A stretch of DNA of 64,000 bases, from contig JAQWOT010000226.1 of assembly GCA_029245725.1 (NCBI GenBank), forward strand, positions 1 through 64,000, written 5' to 3'. A model generated the notes under the pieces. The model did not search any database and was not told the DNA's origin. It saw only the letters and a program-made list of their open reading frames with translations. Source of the DNA: SAR324 cluster bacterium (GTDB taxonomy: Bacteria > SAR324 > NAC60-12). Shown one piece after another: positions 44,301 through 52,996 of the stretch (positions within the stretch are counted from its first letter, which is position 1; each line of letters opens with the position of its first letter). The translations under genes and the position numbers were made by a program.

Positions 44301-44503
44301 TCTGCAAAGCTTAGGATGCTACGTTCAAATCCACGTGTGTAGAGTAATTGCTCTTGTCCATTCAATTTGCCGTAGTATTGACGTTGCCATTGGTAGATAG
44401 GGGCATTGTCTTCTGCAGCAGGAAGAGTGTTCGCCCCGCTTAGGCCCAAAATTCCCAGTAGGGCAGTGGTCCAGCATTGGCGGAAAGAAAGGCGGCGTTG
44501 CAT
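41315..44503 (-). CDS. Large exported FG-GAP/VCBS repeat protein
   Basis: A 1062-residue protein with an N-terminal signal peptide (WTTALLGILGLSGANTLPAA). I count about 15 calcium-binding FG-GAP blades of the type D-x-D-x-DG-x-x-D-hydrophobic-G, for example DFDGDGDEDLFVG, DIDDDGDLDLFVG and DYDSDGDLDLIVG, enough for two beta-propellers. They are separated near residues 430-480 and 750-800 by Pro/Glu-rich linkers. There is no membrane anchor, so it is secreted or surface-associated. The gene lies directly upstream of flgI (94 bases), an unusual place. A role in adhesion or surface binding is typical of such propellers but not shown. Confidence 0.85.
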   Translation of the reverse strand: MQRRLSFRQCWTTALLGILGLSGANTLPAAEDNAPIYQWQRQYYGKLNGQEQLLYTRGFERSILSFADFDGDGDEDLFVGKSDGRIALFRNPGDNQFRLETEDFSAFQEDVQNSRKVRVKRVIDVGSNAAPTWFDIDDDGDLDLFVGSGDGTIFFYQNRGNALLPVLELVTPAYMNIQVNGNSVPNFSDVNADRAADLLLGNQQGDTKLFYNQGVTTRALFCPDVTSQRSRIKGCEKARTQLIGNIAPEVDATPTFVDWEGDGDQDILVGKSRGRIDFYLNRGTKLQPEWELESSRFLFINTGGFAAPRFFDVNRDGYPELLIGTRTSRILYYENRDPITTGLKQVAALRRVNLDPRKAPLALMEEACAQIDVFPNCLPPLLEGFGLPLEVTTLEEIVERSLRPSPSFLSTEIGPDVVPDPQASSNAAAPGNMYTMQVNAPVVNDEETTTETAEPPISREARSRNRYWPVTDNFFNIGELLPKDRHTLVTAGDWDGDGDPDLLLGSRSGALYAYVNQGGTEDPDWSRVEVPPLAPNGRSFSAPSLADLDGDGDLDILVGREDGTLDMLRNEGSKESPDWQMAEVRFAKIDIGSRSTPLIRDLDGDSDLDLLMGNSQGFLIYFENQGSSEKANFVLESARFANAQSSSGNAVPAIFQWDDDENADLLIGESSGTLQLLTHQPQPNYPVSLGWQQQAQIWQDLETAGSSAPFLVDLNGDQQQDLLVGDEDGHLLSWLFIGKQQPTDIAPPEPVMTANTLEQPRIVEGQDFADLPPEPTIQVVSPPTPILPREPIYELVSQRFAGQNFGNRAVPALLDLDGDGDLDLIVGNRRGELRSFQNDPENGSDRWNLIDENFLKYSGGANAAPFFADVDSDGDKDLLVGNESGSVLFWENRGTPEFPEFFRDPRPMNGVTSGRNSIPAIYDVNQDGRADLLLGNFGGNMRLYLQEANGTGFRFRLYHRRFLDLDVGLGAVPVFADFNNDQQNELVVGSDGGRLIEFRPADATQDTPWGWKLNDGPLAKLSMPVGGVPVFVDYDSDGDLDLIVGTEAGDLQFYRNKAIKEN

Positions 44504-44623
44504 AAGATGAAACGGTAAGTGGGGGTTGTTTGGTGGGGGCAGTGTTGCAAGACCTACGCCCGTTATCGGCGCTTTTTACAGGTCAATTTTTGATATGGAT
44601 GCGGGTTGTTTCAGCTGTGATGG

Positions 44624-45883
44624 CTACGGGCAAGTCAGGCGGCCACGGAACGCTTTTCCGTCGAAGAGAGCAACCTTAGCTTGTTGGGGTAATGCGACCA
44701 TCAGGTCCAACCTTCCATTACCATCAACGTTTTCAATGATTATGTCTCCGGGAGTGTCTCCCTGCAGATGGTGGGTTGCGGCAAATAATTCCGGACTTTT
44801 GTAGGCCCCAGTTCCACGAGCAGAAATGCCATTGCTGAGGACCAGTGCCATGTCTCCGGAGAGCGTCGTGACCGAAGTGAACACAACAACAAAGCGGTTG
44901 CTGATTACGAAATCAAGAACTCCATCCTCATTGAAATCAGCTACGTCAAAAGATGAGGGACCGCGTCCAGCCGGCAGGTCAAACTGGTTTCCAAAATTTC
45001 CAGACCCATCACCATACCAAATCCGAAGAACTTCTGCACTACGACTACTAACTGCCAGATCCTGTCTGCCATCACAGTCGAAATCAGCTACCTCCAATTG
45101 TTGAGGAGAACTGGGTGTATCTAAATCTGTAGCTTTTTCGAAGGTTCCATCTCCCTTGCCCCTCCATAGTTGGAGGAGGTTTTCACCGACAGAGAGGGAA
45201 GCCAGATCGGCTACATTATCTCCATTCCAGTCGCCCTGTACTAATTGCTGAGGAAAGTCGGCAGTGTCCAAAGAAGAAGCTGTCGTGAAATTGTCATAAC
45301 CGTTGTTGAGCAGTATCGAGATAGAATCTGTCCCACGATTGGCAACGGCAATATCTTTTCGCCCATCATTGTTCCAATCTCCGGCTTGCAGAGAGATGGG
45401 TGTTAATTCAACGAATTCAGTATGGTTGTCATCCAACCAATTTGGGCCCTTGAGCAGTTGCAGATAGACACTTTCAGATTGGGTCAGCATTAAGTCATTG
45501 TGGCCATCAAGGTCAAAATCTTCGATGACGAAAGACTGGTGCCAGTGGGGTTCGTTTGGGATCCAAGACGGCAGGTCGTCAGCTTGCAGCCATTCACTGG
45601 ATTGAGGTTGCAGGGTAAAGGCTTGAATCCTCCCATCATCTGTGGTGCCCGAACCCTCGCTGCGTTGTGGGACAGGAACGAGTAGCTCAATATCTCCATC
45701 ATTGTCCCAATCGCTCCGAATCAGCTGAGCAGAACCAACCGGGAGAGATTGTTCTCTGGGTGCAGAAAATTGATCATTCATCACTGTTGAGGGAGGAGCG
45801 TCCTCTTCAATAAGATGATCACCAGAGCGACAGGCGAGTAGGCTCAGCAAACAGAGAAAGGACAGCGCATGGAGGAGTTTCAT
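44624..45883 (-). CDS. FG-GAP repeat lipoprotein
   Basis: A 419-residue lipoprotein precursor with signal peptide and lipobox LSLLAC (Cys18), followed by about seven FG-GAP/VCBS repeats such as DWDNDGDIELLVP, DFDLDGHNDLMLT and DFNEDGVLDFVIS. It would form one surface- or periplasm-facing beta-propeller. The start ATG at 45883 overlaps the stop of the EAL-like gene (ATGA), so the two are co-translated. The next gene downstream is the larger FG-GAP protein, suggesting a shared system. Confidence 0.83.
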   Translation of the reverse strand: MKLLHALSFLCLLSLLACRSGDHLIEEDAPPSTVMNDQFSAPREQSLPVGSAQLIRSDWDNDGDIELLVPVPQRSEGSGTTDDGRIQAFTLQPQSSEWLQADDLPSWIPNEPHWHQSFVIEDFDLDGHNDLMLTQSESVYLQLLKGPNWLDDNHTEFVELTPISLQAGDWNNDGRKDIAVANRGTDSISILLNNGYDNFTTASSLDTADFPQQLVQGDWNGDNVADLASLSVGENLLQLWRGKGDGTFEKATDLDTPSSPQQLEVADFDCDGRQDLAVSSRSAEVLRIWYGDGSGNFGNQFDLPAGRGPSSFDVADFNEDGVLDFVISNRFVVVFTSVTTLSGDMALVLSNGISARGTGAYKSPELFAATHHLQGDTPGDIIIENVDGNGRLDLMVALPQQAKVALFDGKAFRGRLTCP

Positions 45884-46878
45884 TCTTGCAGCAAACCTTT
45901 GAAAAAAAGCCCATAGTCTTCGGGCAGATAGTCTTGAATCATACCGAAGTAGCGATCCCAAGGAGGTAGGGGCAACCGTTCACGGCTCTGGTAGTAGAGA
46001 GCGGTCTCGGAGTTATTCCAATTCTCTTCGAGGAAATACTTGAGTGGGGAGGTCTCTCCAAGACCTTCGAACACGATCACGGGTGAATTATTTCCTCGAC
46101 AGTAGTTCTCGTAGTGTTCCAGCAGGCGGTTGCCCAAGCCCTGTTGCAGGTAGTCTTCCAGCACTCGAGTGGCCTGAAAATCAATCTTGATCCAATCTGC
46201 CAAGTCAATCAGCCCGTTGTGAACATCCTGATTCATCTTGTTTGAATCATCCAATGCCAGCCGAATGCCCAGATCCTGAGAGAGGTTACGAATTGTTGGT
46301 AGATAGTCCGGAGTGATCAATTCGTTGACCTCAAAATAGAACATGCTCTGATATTCGGGAAAGAGCTGGAGCAGGTTCTTCAGTGCCCGTGGATAGTTAA
46401 GATAATCTGCATCCACATTTTGGGTGAACATCAGCGCTGGCATGGGCTGATTATCCATCTTCATCTGTCGACGTAAGAGCCGGATGGTTAGAAACGTGGC
46501 AATCAGCGAAGAGAAGCGCAATAGCACTGAGGGAATCTCTAGTTCCTTGCATTGCTTGACAATCTTGCCAAAGCTCTGTCCAGAACGATCCATGGCTAAC
46601 AATTCGAATCCCTTGGTTGGGGACTGGGGAGATTTCGGGGCCAGAGCGTCGATCGACTCGGCTTTGATTGCTAGCCATTTTAGATATTGTCGAGCCCGTT
46701 CACTCAGAGAACTCCATTCTTCTGCCAGCAGTGTCCCCAATAGTTCTGCAACCACATCTGGAAAGCATGGGAAGGGCAGTGAAGGTGGCAAGGGAGTCAC
46801 CACACTACAGGCAAGATGCTCGGGTTCCACTGCCTGCCAAGCGGTTTCAGACCAGAATCCATCGGAGATTTGGTTCAT
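45880..46878 (-). CDS. Degenerate EAL-domain protein
   Basis: A 332-residue cytoplasmic protein. Residues about 145-305 follow the EAL phosphodiesterase fold, but with eroded motifs: FEVNELITP (normally ELTES), LALDDSNKMNQDVHNG (normally LDDFGTG), DWIKIDFQAT (normally KIDRSF) and IVFEGLGETS (normally AEGVE). The opening EAL tripeptide is not recognisable. Some acidic ligands remain, but c-di-GMP hydrolysis is doubtful; a c-di-GMP sensor or protein-protein role is more likely. The N-terminal 140 residues match nothing I know. It follows dnaB by 18 bases and overlaps the FG-GAP lipoprotein gene. Confidence 0.7.
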   Translation of the reverse strand: MNQISDGFWSETAWQAVEPEHLACSVVTPLPPSLPFPCFPDVVAELLGTLLAEEWSSLSERARQYLKWLAIKAESIDALAPKSPQSPTKGFELLAMDRSGQSFGKIVKQCKELEIPSVLLRFSSLIATFLTIRLLRRQMKMDNQPMPALMFTQNVDADYLNYPRALKNLLQLFPEYQSMFYFEVNELITPDYLPTIRNLSQDLGIRLALDDSNKMNQDVHNGLIDLADWIKIDFQATRVLEDYLQQGLGNRLLEHYENYCRGNNSPVIVFEGLGETSPLKYFLEENWNNSETALYYQSRERLPLPPWDRYFGMIQDYLPEDYGLFFKGLLQE

Positions 46879-46896
46879 GAAGGAAATAACTGGGGG

Positions 46897-48255
46897 TTAG
46901 GACTTGCCGAGGGCCAAGTTGGCGAACTTGGTATATTGTCCGATAAAGGCCAATCGGCGCACACCACACTCACCATTCCGGTGCTTGGCAACAATGATCT
47001 CCGCAATGCCTTTAGACTCAGAATTTGGATTATACACCTCATCCCGATAAATGAACATGATCAGATCAGCATCTTGCTCAAGCGCACCAGATTCTCGTAA
47101 ATCTGCCATGATTGGATGCTTGTCAGCTCGACGTTCCAGATCACGGTTTAATTGAGATAGAGCAACAACAGGTACAGAAAACTCCTTGGCGATAGCCTTG
47201 AGTTGCCTTGAAATATCAGCAATCTCCTGTTCACGAGATTGTAGACGTCGGCCTCCAGCCATCAGCTGTAGGTAGTCGATAACAATCATGCCGATGGGTG
47301 TGTCTCCATACTCTTGGGTAACTTGCCTAGCCACCTTGCGTACATAACCGGGAGTGATTCCAGAAGCATCATCGATCAGCAGGGGTGCTTCCAGCATTTG
47401 TCCAGTCGCATCCACCAGCTTCTCCCAATCGTCTGGTTCTAAATTTCCAAGCCAAAGCCGCTGGCTGTCAACCCGGGCTTCGCTACAGATTAGACGCATT
47501 GCGATGTGTTCCTTGGGCATTTCCAGGCTGAAGATCAGGATGGGCTGCTTGGACTGCAGCGCAGCATACATCCCCATGTTCATTGCAAATGAAGTTTTTC
47601 CCATCGAAGGTCGGGCTGCCAAGATAATCAGATCGCCACGCTGTAGACCACGGGTTAGTTCATCAAGTTCTGTGAAGCCAGTCGGGATACCGGTGATGAC
47701 CTGTGGATTTTCTGAAAGAGCCTCCAGGTACTCGAAGTTGCTGAGCAATACCTCACGTAGTGGCGTGTAACTGCGAGTGCGGACTCTGTTCTCGATTTCA
47801 CGAAATTTTTCAGAGGCTTCTCCCAGAAATTCACTGATGCTGCGTTGGCCTTCCTGTCCCTCGCGAGCCAGTTCATAGGCAGTGGAGATAATTGCTCGAA
47901 GCTGGCTTTTCTCCTGAACGAGCTGGGCATAATACTCAGCATTGTCCGCCACTGGTGTGGTCTGAGTCAGCAAGAGCAGGTAGTCCACGCCTCCAGATTC
48001 ATCAAGAAAGTTGTGATCTCGGAGCCATCCAGAAACGGATACTTCATCAATCGGAGCTTCTTCTCCCGCTAACTCCTGCATGGCCGTAAAGATCTTTTGA
48101 TTGGCTGGGGAGAAGAAATCTGTGGGCTGCAAGTAGTCCTGAATTTGAGCCAGCAACTCATTGCGGTAGATGATGGCTCCAAGGACAGCTTGTTCAGCAA
48201 GCTTGTCGTTGGGCAGCAGTTCTTCAGGTTTCGGTTTCGTGGGCGCACCGGGCAT
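46897..48255 (-). CDS. dnaB: Replicative DNA helicase DnaB
   Basis: A 452-residue hexameric helicase. The N-terminal primase-interaction domain (AEQAVLGAIIYRNELL) is followed by the RecA-like motor with Walker A ARPSMGKTSFAMNMG, IVIDYLQLM, VALSQLNRDLERR and the LRESGALEQDADLIMFIYRD motif. No intein is present. The ATG at 48255 is preferred to the TTG two codons upstream. It follows rplI in the classic rpsF-rpsR-rplI-dnaB order. Confidence 0.97.
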   Translation of the reverse strand: MPGAPTKPKPEELLPNDKLAEQAVLGAIIYRNELLAQIQDYLQPTDFFSPANQKIFTAMQELAGEEAPIDEVSVSGWLRDHNFLDESGGVDYLLLLTQTTPVADNAEYYAQLVQEKSQLRAIISTAYELAREGQEGQRSISEFLGEASEKFREIENRVRTRSYTPLREVLLSNFEYLEALSENPQVITGIPTGFTELDELTRGLQRGDLIILAARPSMGKTSFAMNMGMYAALQSKQPILIFSLEMPKEHIAMRLICSEARVDSQRLWLGNLEPDDWEKLVDATGQMLEAPLLIDDASGITPGYVRKVARQVTQEYGDTPIGMIVIDYLQLMAGGRRLQSREQEIADISRQLKAIAKEFSVPVVALSQLNRDLERRADKHPIMADLRESGALEQDADLIMFIYRDEVYNPNSESKGIAEIIVAKHRNGECGVRRLAFIGQYTKFANLALGKS

Positions 48256-48338
48256 AGGCAACGCTGTGATAGAAGGTCACTGAGGAACGCAGACAGTGGA
48301 GGGGACAGGAGGCCAGAACCTCCTATGATAATTGACAG

Positions 48339-48905
48339 TCAGGAAGCTTCTGCTGCTTCGGCGGATTCTTCTTCCGCAGTCGCTTCAGTTTCCTCAATTG
48401 CTTCTTCTCCAGCCTCGGTGGTTGCAGCCACTTCGGCTTCTGGAGGTGCGGCGTTTGGATCGAACTCTGCCAACACACGGATGCTCATTTCAATCGAGAC
48501 TTCGGTGTGAACCCGAACAGTGAAGGTGTGAGTTCCAACGTTGCGGATCGGTACTGGTAGCAGGATTGCTCGACGCTCTACAGAGTAGCCCGCGGCTTCG
48601 AAGACTTCTTGAATGTCTCGGTTGTTTACGGAACCGAACAGGCGACCACCTGGGCCAGCCTTACGGGTGACTTCAAGATCCAGCACTTTCATCAGGGCTG
48701 CCTTTTGCTGAGCTTGGGCAATCTCCCCTTTGCGCATCTTTTCCAGATACTGCATGTGATGCCGGAATTCATTCGACTGCTGACCAGTAACTGGCAACGC
48801 CAAGCCCCGAGGCAACAGGTAGTTTCGTGCATAACCGGGCTTGACGTCAACGACGTCACCGAGTGTGCCAAGATTAGGCACTTCTTGTTTCAGGATCAGT
48901 TTCAC
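48339..48905 (-). CDS. rplI: 50S ribosomal protein L9
   Basis: A 188-residue L9. The N-terminal domain begins MKLILKQEVPNLGTLGDVVDVKPGYARNYLLPRG, the standard signature over residues 1-34 (stated here in pieces: LKQEVPNLG, VKPGYARNYLLP). The long connecting helix and C-terminal domain (LFGSVNNRDIQE) follow. About 40 residues of Ala/Glu-rich tail extend beyond the usual end of about 150 residues. It sits between rpsR and dnaB. Confidence 0.97.
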   Translation of the reverse strand: MKLILKQEVPNLGTLGDVVDVKPGYARNYLLPRGLALPVTGQQSNEFRHHMQYLEKMRKGEIAQAQQKAALMKVLDLEVTRKAGPGGRLFGSVNNRDIQEVFEAAGYSVERRAILLPVPIRNVGTHTFTVRVHTEVSIEMSIRVLAEFDPNAAPPEAEVAATTEAGEEAIEETEATAEEESAEAAEAS

Positions 48906-48930
48906 TGGATTACCTCAACGACAGGGTGCG

Positions 48931-49212
48931 TTAGTTCTGGGGGATGTAGCCCGCGGTGAAAGATAACAGAGCCAGATTACGAGCTCGCTTGATCGCGATC
49001 GCCAGCTTGCGTTGATATGGCGCTGATACGCCAGAAATGCGGCTCGGAACAATCTTTCCACCCTCGGTCACATAGGACTTCAACAACTCCAGATCTTTGT
49101 AATCAATCTCTTCGATGCCAGCTTCCTTGAAAGGACAAACTTTGCGCTTGCGACGTAGAAGGATGCTGTTGGGGACACTGCGCATCGGGCGTTTTTTCTT
49201 TTTCTTGGCCAT
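48931..49212 (-). CDS. rpsR: 30S ribosomal protein S18
   Basis: A 93-residue S18 with a basic N-terminus ([11 protein letters not shown]), the [20 protein letters not shown] segment and the C-terminal [20 protein letters not shown] that contacts S6 and 16S rRNA. It lies 21 bases after rpsF and before rplI. Confidence 0.98.
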   Translation of the reverse strand: MAKKKKKRPMRSVPNSILLRRKRKVCPFKEAGIEEIDYKDLELLKSYVTEGGKIVPSRISGVSAPYQRKLAIAIKRARNLALLSFTAGYIPQN

Positions 49213-49233
49213 CTCTCGTTCCTGATTGGGGTC

Positions 49234-49665
49234 TTAGTCTTCGTTGGTTTCAGTGGGTTCTTCTTCAGTCTCAACCGCATCAGAGTCATCGTCTTCTTCA
49301 ACTTTCTCTTCTTCGCTGGCTTCCTCCACCGGTTTCAATTCAACGAGACTCTCAAATTTGGCTGCTGCGCTTTCCCAGTCTTCAACTTTGATGATCTGGG
49401 CTCGGATCACTTGCTCTGAATAACCGAACTGGCGCTCCAACTCTTCCAGCATTGCCCCATCACCACTGAGGTACCAGAGATGATAGATGCCATAGTCCTT
49501 CTTCTTAATTGGGTAGGCCAACTTACGTTGTCCCCAAAGATATTCACGGCAAATCTGCCCCTCAAAGCGTGCTACAAAACCGCGTACACGGGCAAGCAAC
49601 TCTGCTTGTTCTTCACTATTTAAATCGGCGGAAGTGATGAACACCGCCTCGTAGTCTCGCACCAT
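49234..49665 (-). CDS. rpsF: 30S ribosomal protein S6
   Basis: A 143-residue S6. The conserved core (MVRDYEAVFITSADL, and WGQRKLAYPIKKKDYGIYHL) is followed from about residue 105 by a roughly 40-residue acidic tail rich in Glu and Asp, reminiscent of the polyglutamate tails on S6. It is the first gene of the rpsF-rpsR-rplI-dnaB operon and follows ychF by 55 bases. Confidence 0.97.
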   Translation of the reverse strand: MVRDYEAVFITSADLNSEEQAELLARVRGFVARFEGQICREYLWGQRKLAYPIKKKDYGIYHLWYLSGDGAMLEELERQFGYSEQVIRAQIIKVEDWESAAAKFESLVELKPVEEASEEEKVEEDDDSDAVETEEEPTETNED

Positions 49666-49720
49666 GGATAATTTTCCTTTTGAGCGTTAGGCCCGCTGAT
49701 ACAGGCAAGGAAAGTAGACG

Positions 49721-50812
49721 TTAGACATTAAATCGAAAGTGCATAATGTCACCGTCCTGAACAACGTAATCGCGTCCTTCCAGACGCCAGCGTCCGGCTT
49801 CACGGACCGCTGTTTCCGAACCGAGGGAATCTAAGTCATCGAAGTGGTAAACTTCGGCACGGATGAAACCCTTCTCGAAATCGCTATGAATTTTACCAGC
49901 GGCCTGGGGGGCAGAAAATCCACGTTGAACCTCCCAGGCTCGAACTTCCTTTTTGCCCGCGGTGAAATATGTGATCTGATTCAGCAATTGGTAACCAGAT
50001 CGTGCGAGTTGTACGGTTCCAGAGTGACGAATGCCCATCTCTTCCATAAATGCCCGGGCTTCCTCTTCTTCCATTTCTGCCAACTCTGATTCCACCTGAG
50101 CACAGATTGGAATGACTTCGACCTGTTCTCGCGCAGCCAACTCTCGCAGAGCAACTTCAAATTCTGAGGCCTCACTCAGTCCCTCTTCGGAGACATTGGC
50201 GATGTAGAGGGACGGCTTACTGGTGATCAAGCTTAGCTCTGCAAAGATCACTAACTCTTCCACAGACCAATCTCCGGAGCGTGCTAGTTTACCATCTCCC
50301 AGATGGGCTAACATTTTTTCAAAAACTGGAATTGCTGCTGCAGCCTCTCGATTGCCCTTGGCCTGTTTACGCAGTCGTTCCAATTTTCGCTCAACCTGCT
50401 CTAAGTCAGACAAAACCAATTCAGTTTGGATGACCTCGATGTCTCGTATCGGATCTGGTGACCCATCAACATGAACCACATTCTCATCAGCAAAGCAACG
50501 AACGACGTGTGCAATCGCGTCAACCTGACGGATATGACTGAGAAACTGATTGCCTAATCCCTCTCCTTGGCTAGCTCCTTTAACCAGTCCCGCAATATCT
50601 ACCACCCGTAACATAGCTGGGATCGTCTGGTTTGGTTCAACCAACTCGGTCAAGCGCTGCAAGCGTGGATCTCGAACCGGCACCATCCCTACGTTGGGTT
50701 CGATCGTGCAGAAAGGGTAGTTGGCGGCTTCTGCTTCAACGCGTGTAAGCGCTCGAAAGAGCGTGGATTTGCCAACGTTGGGCAACCCAACGATTCCAAC
50801 TTCCAGAGCCAT
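49721..50812 (-). CDS. ychF: Ribosome-binding ATPase YchF (Obg-family P-loop)
   Basis: A 363-residue OLA1/YchF protein. G1 is GLPNVGKSTLFRAL, G3 is DIAGLVKG, and the G4 site reads ANVSEEG, that is, NxxE instead of NKxD, which explains the family's ATP preference. A coiled-coil insert and a C-terminal TGS-like domain (FSAPQAAGKIHSDFEKGF) follow. It associates with ribosomes and stress responses. It comes 12 bases after pth, a common pairing. Confidence 0.97.
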   Translation of the reverse strand: MALEVGIVGLPNVGKSTLFRALTRVEAEAANYPFCTIEPNVGMVPVRDPRLQRLTELVEPNQTIPAMLRVVDIAGLVKGASQGEGLGNQFLSHIRQVDAIAHVVRCFADENVVHVDGSPDPIRDIEVIQTELVLSDLEQVERKLERLRKQAKGNREAAAAIPVFEKMLAHLGDGKLARSGDWSVEELVIFAELSLITSKPSLYIANVSEEGLSEASEFEVALRELAAREQVEVIPICAQVESELAEMEEEEARAFMEEMGIRHSGTVQLARSGYQLLNQITYFTAGKKEVRAWEVQRGFSAPQAAGKIHSDFEKGFIRAEVYHFDDLDSLGSETAVREAGRWRLEGRDYVVQDGDIMHFRFNV

Positions 50813-50824
50813 GTGGAGCCAACT

Positions 50825-51388
50825 TCAGTGAGGTGCGTTAAGTGAGGTCTGAGGAAAGTTTGCACCGCTGATGAACTTTTCCAGCAGAGGAAAAACCTGG
50901 CGAATCAGTGTCTGACATTGTTGTCTGGCTTCTTGGCTCCAGCGTCGCAAAACATAATCAACAGTTGGTACGTCCGCAGGTGGTCGACCAATGCCAAGTC
51001 GGACACGCCGAAAGCTGTCAGAATTCAAGTGCTCCATCACGGAGCGCAAGCCATTGTGTCCCCCGTGCCCTCCACCAGAGCGCAATCGCGCTTTGCCAGG
51101 AGCCAGATCAAGATCATCTGTACAAATGACAATGTCAGGAGGGTCTATCTTGTAGAAGCGTGCGCATGCTGCAACCGCCTGGCCGCTATGATTCATGAAA
51201 GTGAGGGGCTTCAACAGAATCACCGATTGATCTCCACTTCCGTGGCGACCCATCATCGCTTGAAACTTCTCAGAACCAACCTCACAGCGCCAAGCCTCCG
51301 ACAAGGCGTTGATCAACCAGAAACCAGCGTTGTGTGGTGTCTGTTCATACTGCAGTCCTGGATTCCCCAGTCCCGCGATCAATTTCAC
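50825..51388 (-). CDS. pth: Peptidyl-tRNA hydrolase
   Basis: A 187-residue Pth that recycles dropped-off peptidyl-tRNAs. Catalytic residues are visible: the His in [10 protein letters not shown], the Asn in GLGNPG and [10 protein letters not shown], the Asp in DDLDLAPGK, and the Asn in GGHNGLRS. The length is normal. The start overlaps the end of rplY (ATGA), giving the usual rplY-pth-ychF order. Confidence 0.97.
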   Translation of the reverse strand: MKLIAGLGNPGLQYEQTPHNAGFWLINALSEAWRCEVGSEKFQAMMGRHGSGDQSVILLKPLTFMNHSGQAVAACARFYKIDPPDIVICTDDLDLAPGKARLRSGGGHGGHNGLRSVMEHLNSDSFRRVRLGIGRPPADVPTVDYVLRRWSQEARQQCQTLIRQVFPLLEKFISGANFPQTSLNAPH

Positions 51389-51993
51389 GGATTGTCGGCC
51401 GTAGCGGCAGCTTGTGCAATACGAACTGCACGACCAACAATGGAGGCAATGCTATAGTTGGCCTTGGCCCTCAGTTCCACTTGCTCAGGCAAGCGGACGT
51501 CCTGGATTCTCAGGTTGCCACCAAAATCGAGAGTGGAAACATCCACCTCAACATAATCGGGGATTGCATCTGGCTTACAATTGACAGGAACATCTCGTGC
51601 GACCAGTTGAAGAACACCTCCTTTGCGAACTCCTGGACTCTCTCCCACGGTTTTCAAGGGAACACGCAGGTTGATCGAATGTTCCGGATCCAACTCACGG
51701 AAGTCAAGATGGATCAAGAGGGGCTTGTAAACATGTTTTTGCACATCCTGCAGCAGTACCTGACGGACTTCTCCTTTTTTGGCGTCAGGTTCCCTGATTT
51801 CAAGTTTCAAGAGCTTGTGGGCGATGGTTAGTCGGCTCAATAGTTGGCGAGTTTTGACCTCATCCATTTCGAGGTTCAGGTTGTTCTCACCTCCATAAAC
51901 AACTGCGGGGATGCGATTTGCACGACGCAACTGCTGGATGGCTTTCTTGCCCATGTCGGTGCGCTTGTAGGCGACCAAAGTTTCTTCAGACAT
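51385..51993 (-). CDS. rplY: 50S ribosomal protein L25, long (CTC) form
   Basis: A 202-residue L25. The N-terminal 5S-rRNA-binding domain ([20 protein letters not shown]) is followed by the C-terminal TL5/CTC extension ([17 protein letters not shown] through [20 protein letters not shown]). I start at the ATG at 51993 ([11 protein letters not shown]) because the open region upstream reads as non-ribosomal hydrophobic sequence. It is the first gene of a three-gene translation unit with pth and ychF. The prs gene often found upstream is absent. Confidence 0.94.
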   Translation of the reverse strand: MSEETLVAYKRTDMGKKAIQQLRRANRIPAVVYGGENNLNLEMDEVKTRQLLSRLTIAHKLLKLEIREPDAKKGEVRQVLLQDVQKHVYKPLLIHLDFRELDPEHSINLRVPLKTVGESPGVRKGGVLQLVARDVPVNCKPDAIPDYVEVDVSTLDFGGNLRIQDVRLPEQVELRAKANYSIASIVGRAVRIAQAAATADNP

Positions 51994-52083
51994 GTCGGTT
52001 TGCCCGAATGGGGTTGCAAAAAGAAAAACGACCTTTATAGCATCGTACAGAAATAAATTCAATTGATTTTACAGGAATTCAGA

Positions 52084-52950
52084 ATGATTCGACTGATCTG
52101 GTGTACTTTGATCGGGCTACTGATCTGGTCGCAGAGTCTCTCAGCACGGGAGCGTCCACGCTGGGAACTAGGGATTATCCACGCTGCAGGACAGCTACCG
52201 CACTACACCGGTTCCAATCACTATTACCAACGGAGCATCAATCTGCCCTATGGCATTCTCCGTTCAGAGCAAGTTGATGTGTCGGGGGTCCCCAGGCTAT
52301 TCACAGATTTTACCCCAGATCTGCGCTTGGAGATGGCTTTTGGAGCAGAGTTGCCCGTGGAATCGGATGATCTGAATGAATTGCCTCCACCTGGAGCGGA
52401 TGGTTCTTCCGATAAAGTCATTCGTACGAAGAATTACACGCGTCGTGGTATGGAAGATATCCAAGCGCTGATTGGTATCGGGCTGACACTCGATTGGTAC
52501 CTGGGAGAGCGCGTGACTGTCGATTTTCCATTGCTCAGCAAAAGTACTCTGGGAGGTGGCTTCCGTTATGCTGGGAATTCTTTTGCTCCAGGGATTTCAG
52601 TGGACGCTTTTGATCGAGATTCCAACTATGCACTGGCCCTCGGAGTATCATGGGAATACGGAGATGAAAACTTTAACCGTACCTACTATGAAGTGAAAGC
52701 AGACAATACTTTGCCAGATCGTCCTGCCTACACACCTTCTGCCGGCTTGATTTCCTTCAATGAAAATCTTCGCTTTACTGCTCAATTCACTCGCAGTCTA
52801 TATCTTTTTGTCCTGCGGTATCGCCGGGTACTCGAAAACAGTGTGGTTAAAGACAGTCCGCTGGTGGTTGCAAACAAGAACGAAGGATGGGTTTTAGGAA
52901 TCATTCTGGCTTTGGCTGCCAGTGATGCTTCAGTGACTCGTAGAAAATGA
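52084..52950 (+). CDS. MipA/OmpV-family outer-membrane protein
   Basis: A 288-residue precursor with a signal peptide (LIWCTLIGLLIWSQSLSA) and a mature part of alternating strands. ELGIIHAAGQLPHYTGSNHYYQR matches the MipA/OmpV start, and the protein continues through LALGVSWEYGDENFNRTYY, another family hallmark. It is likely a small outer-membrane barrel and scaffold. The ATG at 52084 has AGGA seven bases upstream. It is divergent from rplY and converges on hypB. Confidence 0.85.
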   Translation: MIRLIWCTLIGLLIWSQSLSARERPRWELGIIHAAGQLPHYTGSNHYYQRSINLPYGILRSEQVDVSGVPRLFTDFTPDLRLEMAFGAELPVESDDLNELPPPGADGSSDKVIRTKNYTRRGMEDIQALIGIGLTLDWYLGERVTVDFPLLSKSTLGGGFRYAGNSFAPGISVDAFDRDSNYALALGVSWEYGDENFNRTYYEVKADNTLPDRPAYTPSAGLISFNENLRFTAQFTRSLYLFVLRYRRVLENSVVKDSPLVVANKNEGWVLGIILALAASDASVTRRK

Positions 52951-52996
52951 TTTCTGAAAAAATTCAAACTTTCTTGGAATGCTTGAATGACTTACT

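Noticed and set aside
41315-45883. The arrays of near-identical Asp/Gly codons looked like tandem DNA repeats
   Set aside because: They are FG-GAP protein repeats with diverged DNA; spacing and frame are explained by beta-propeller blades.
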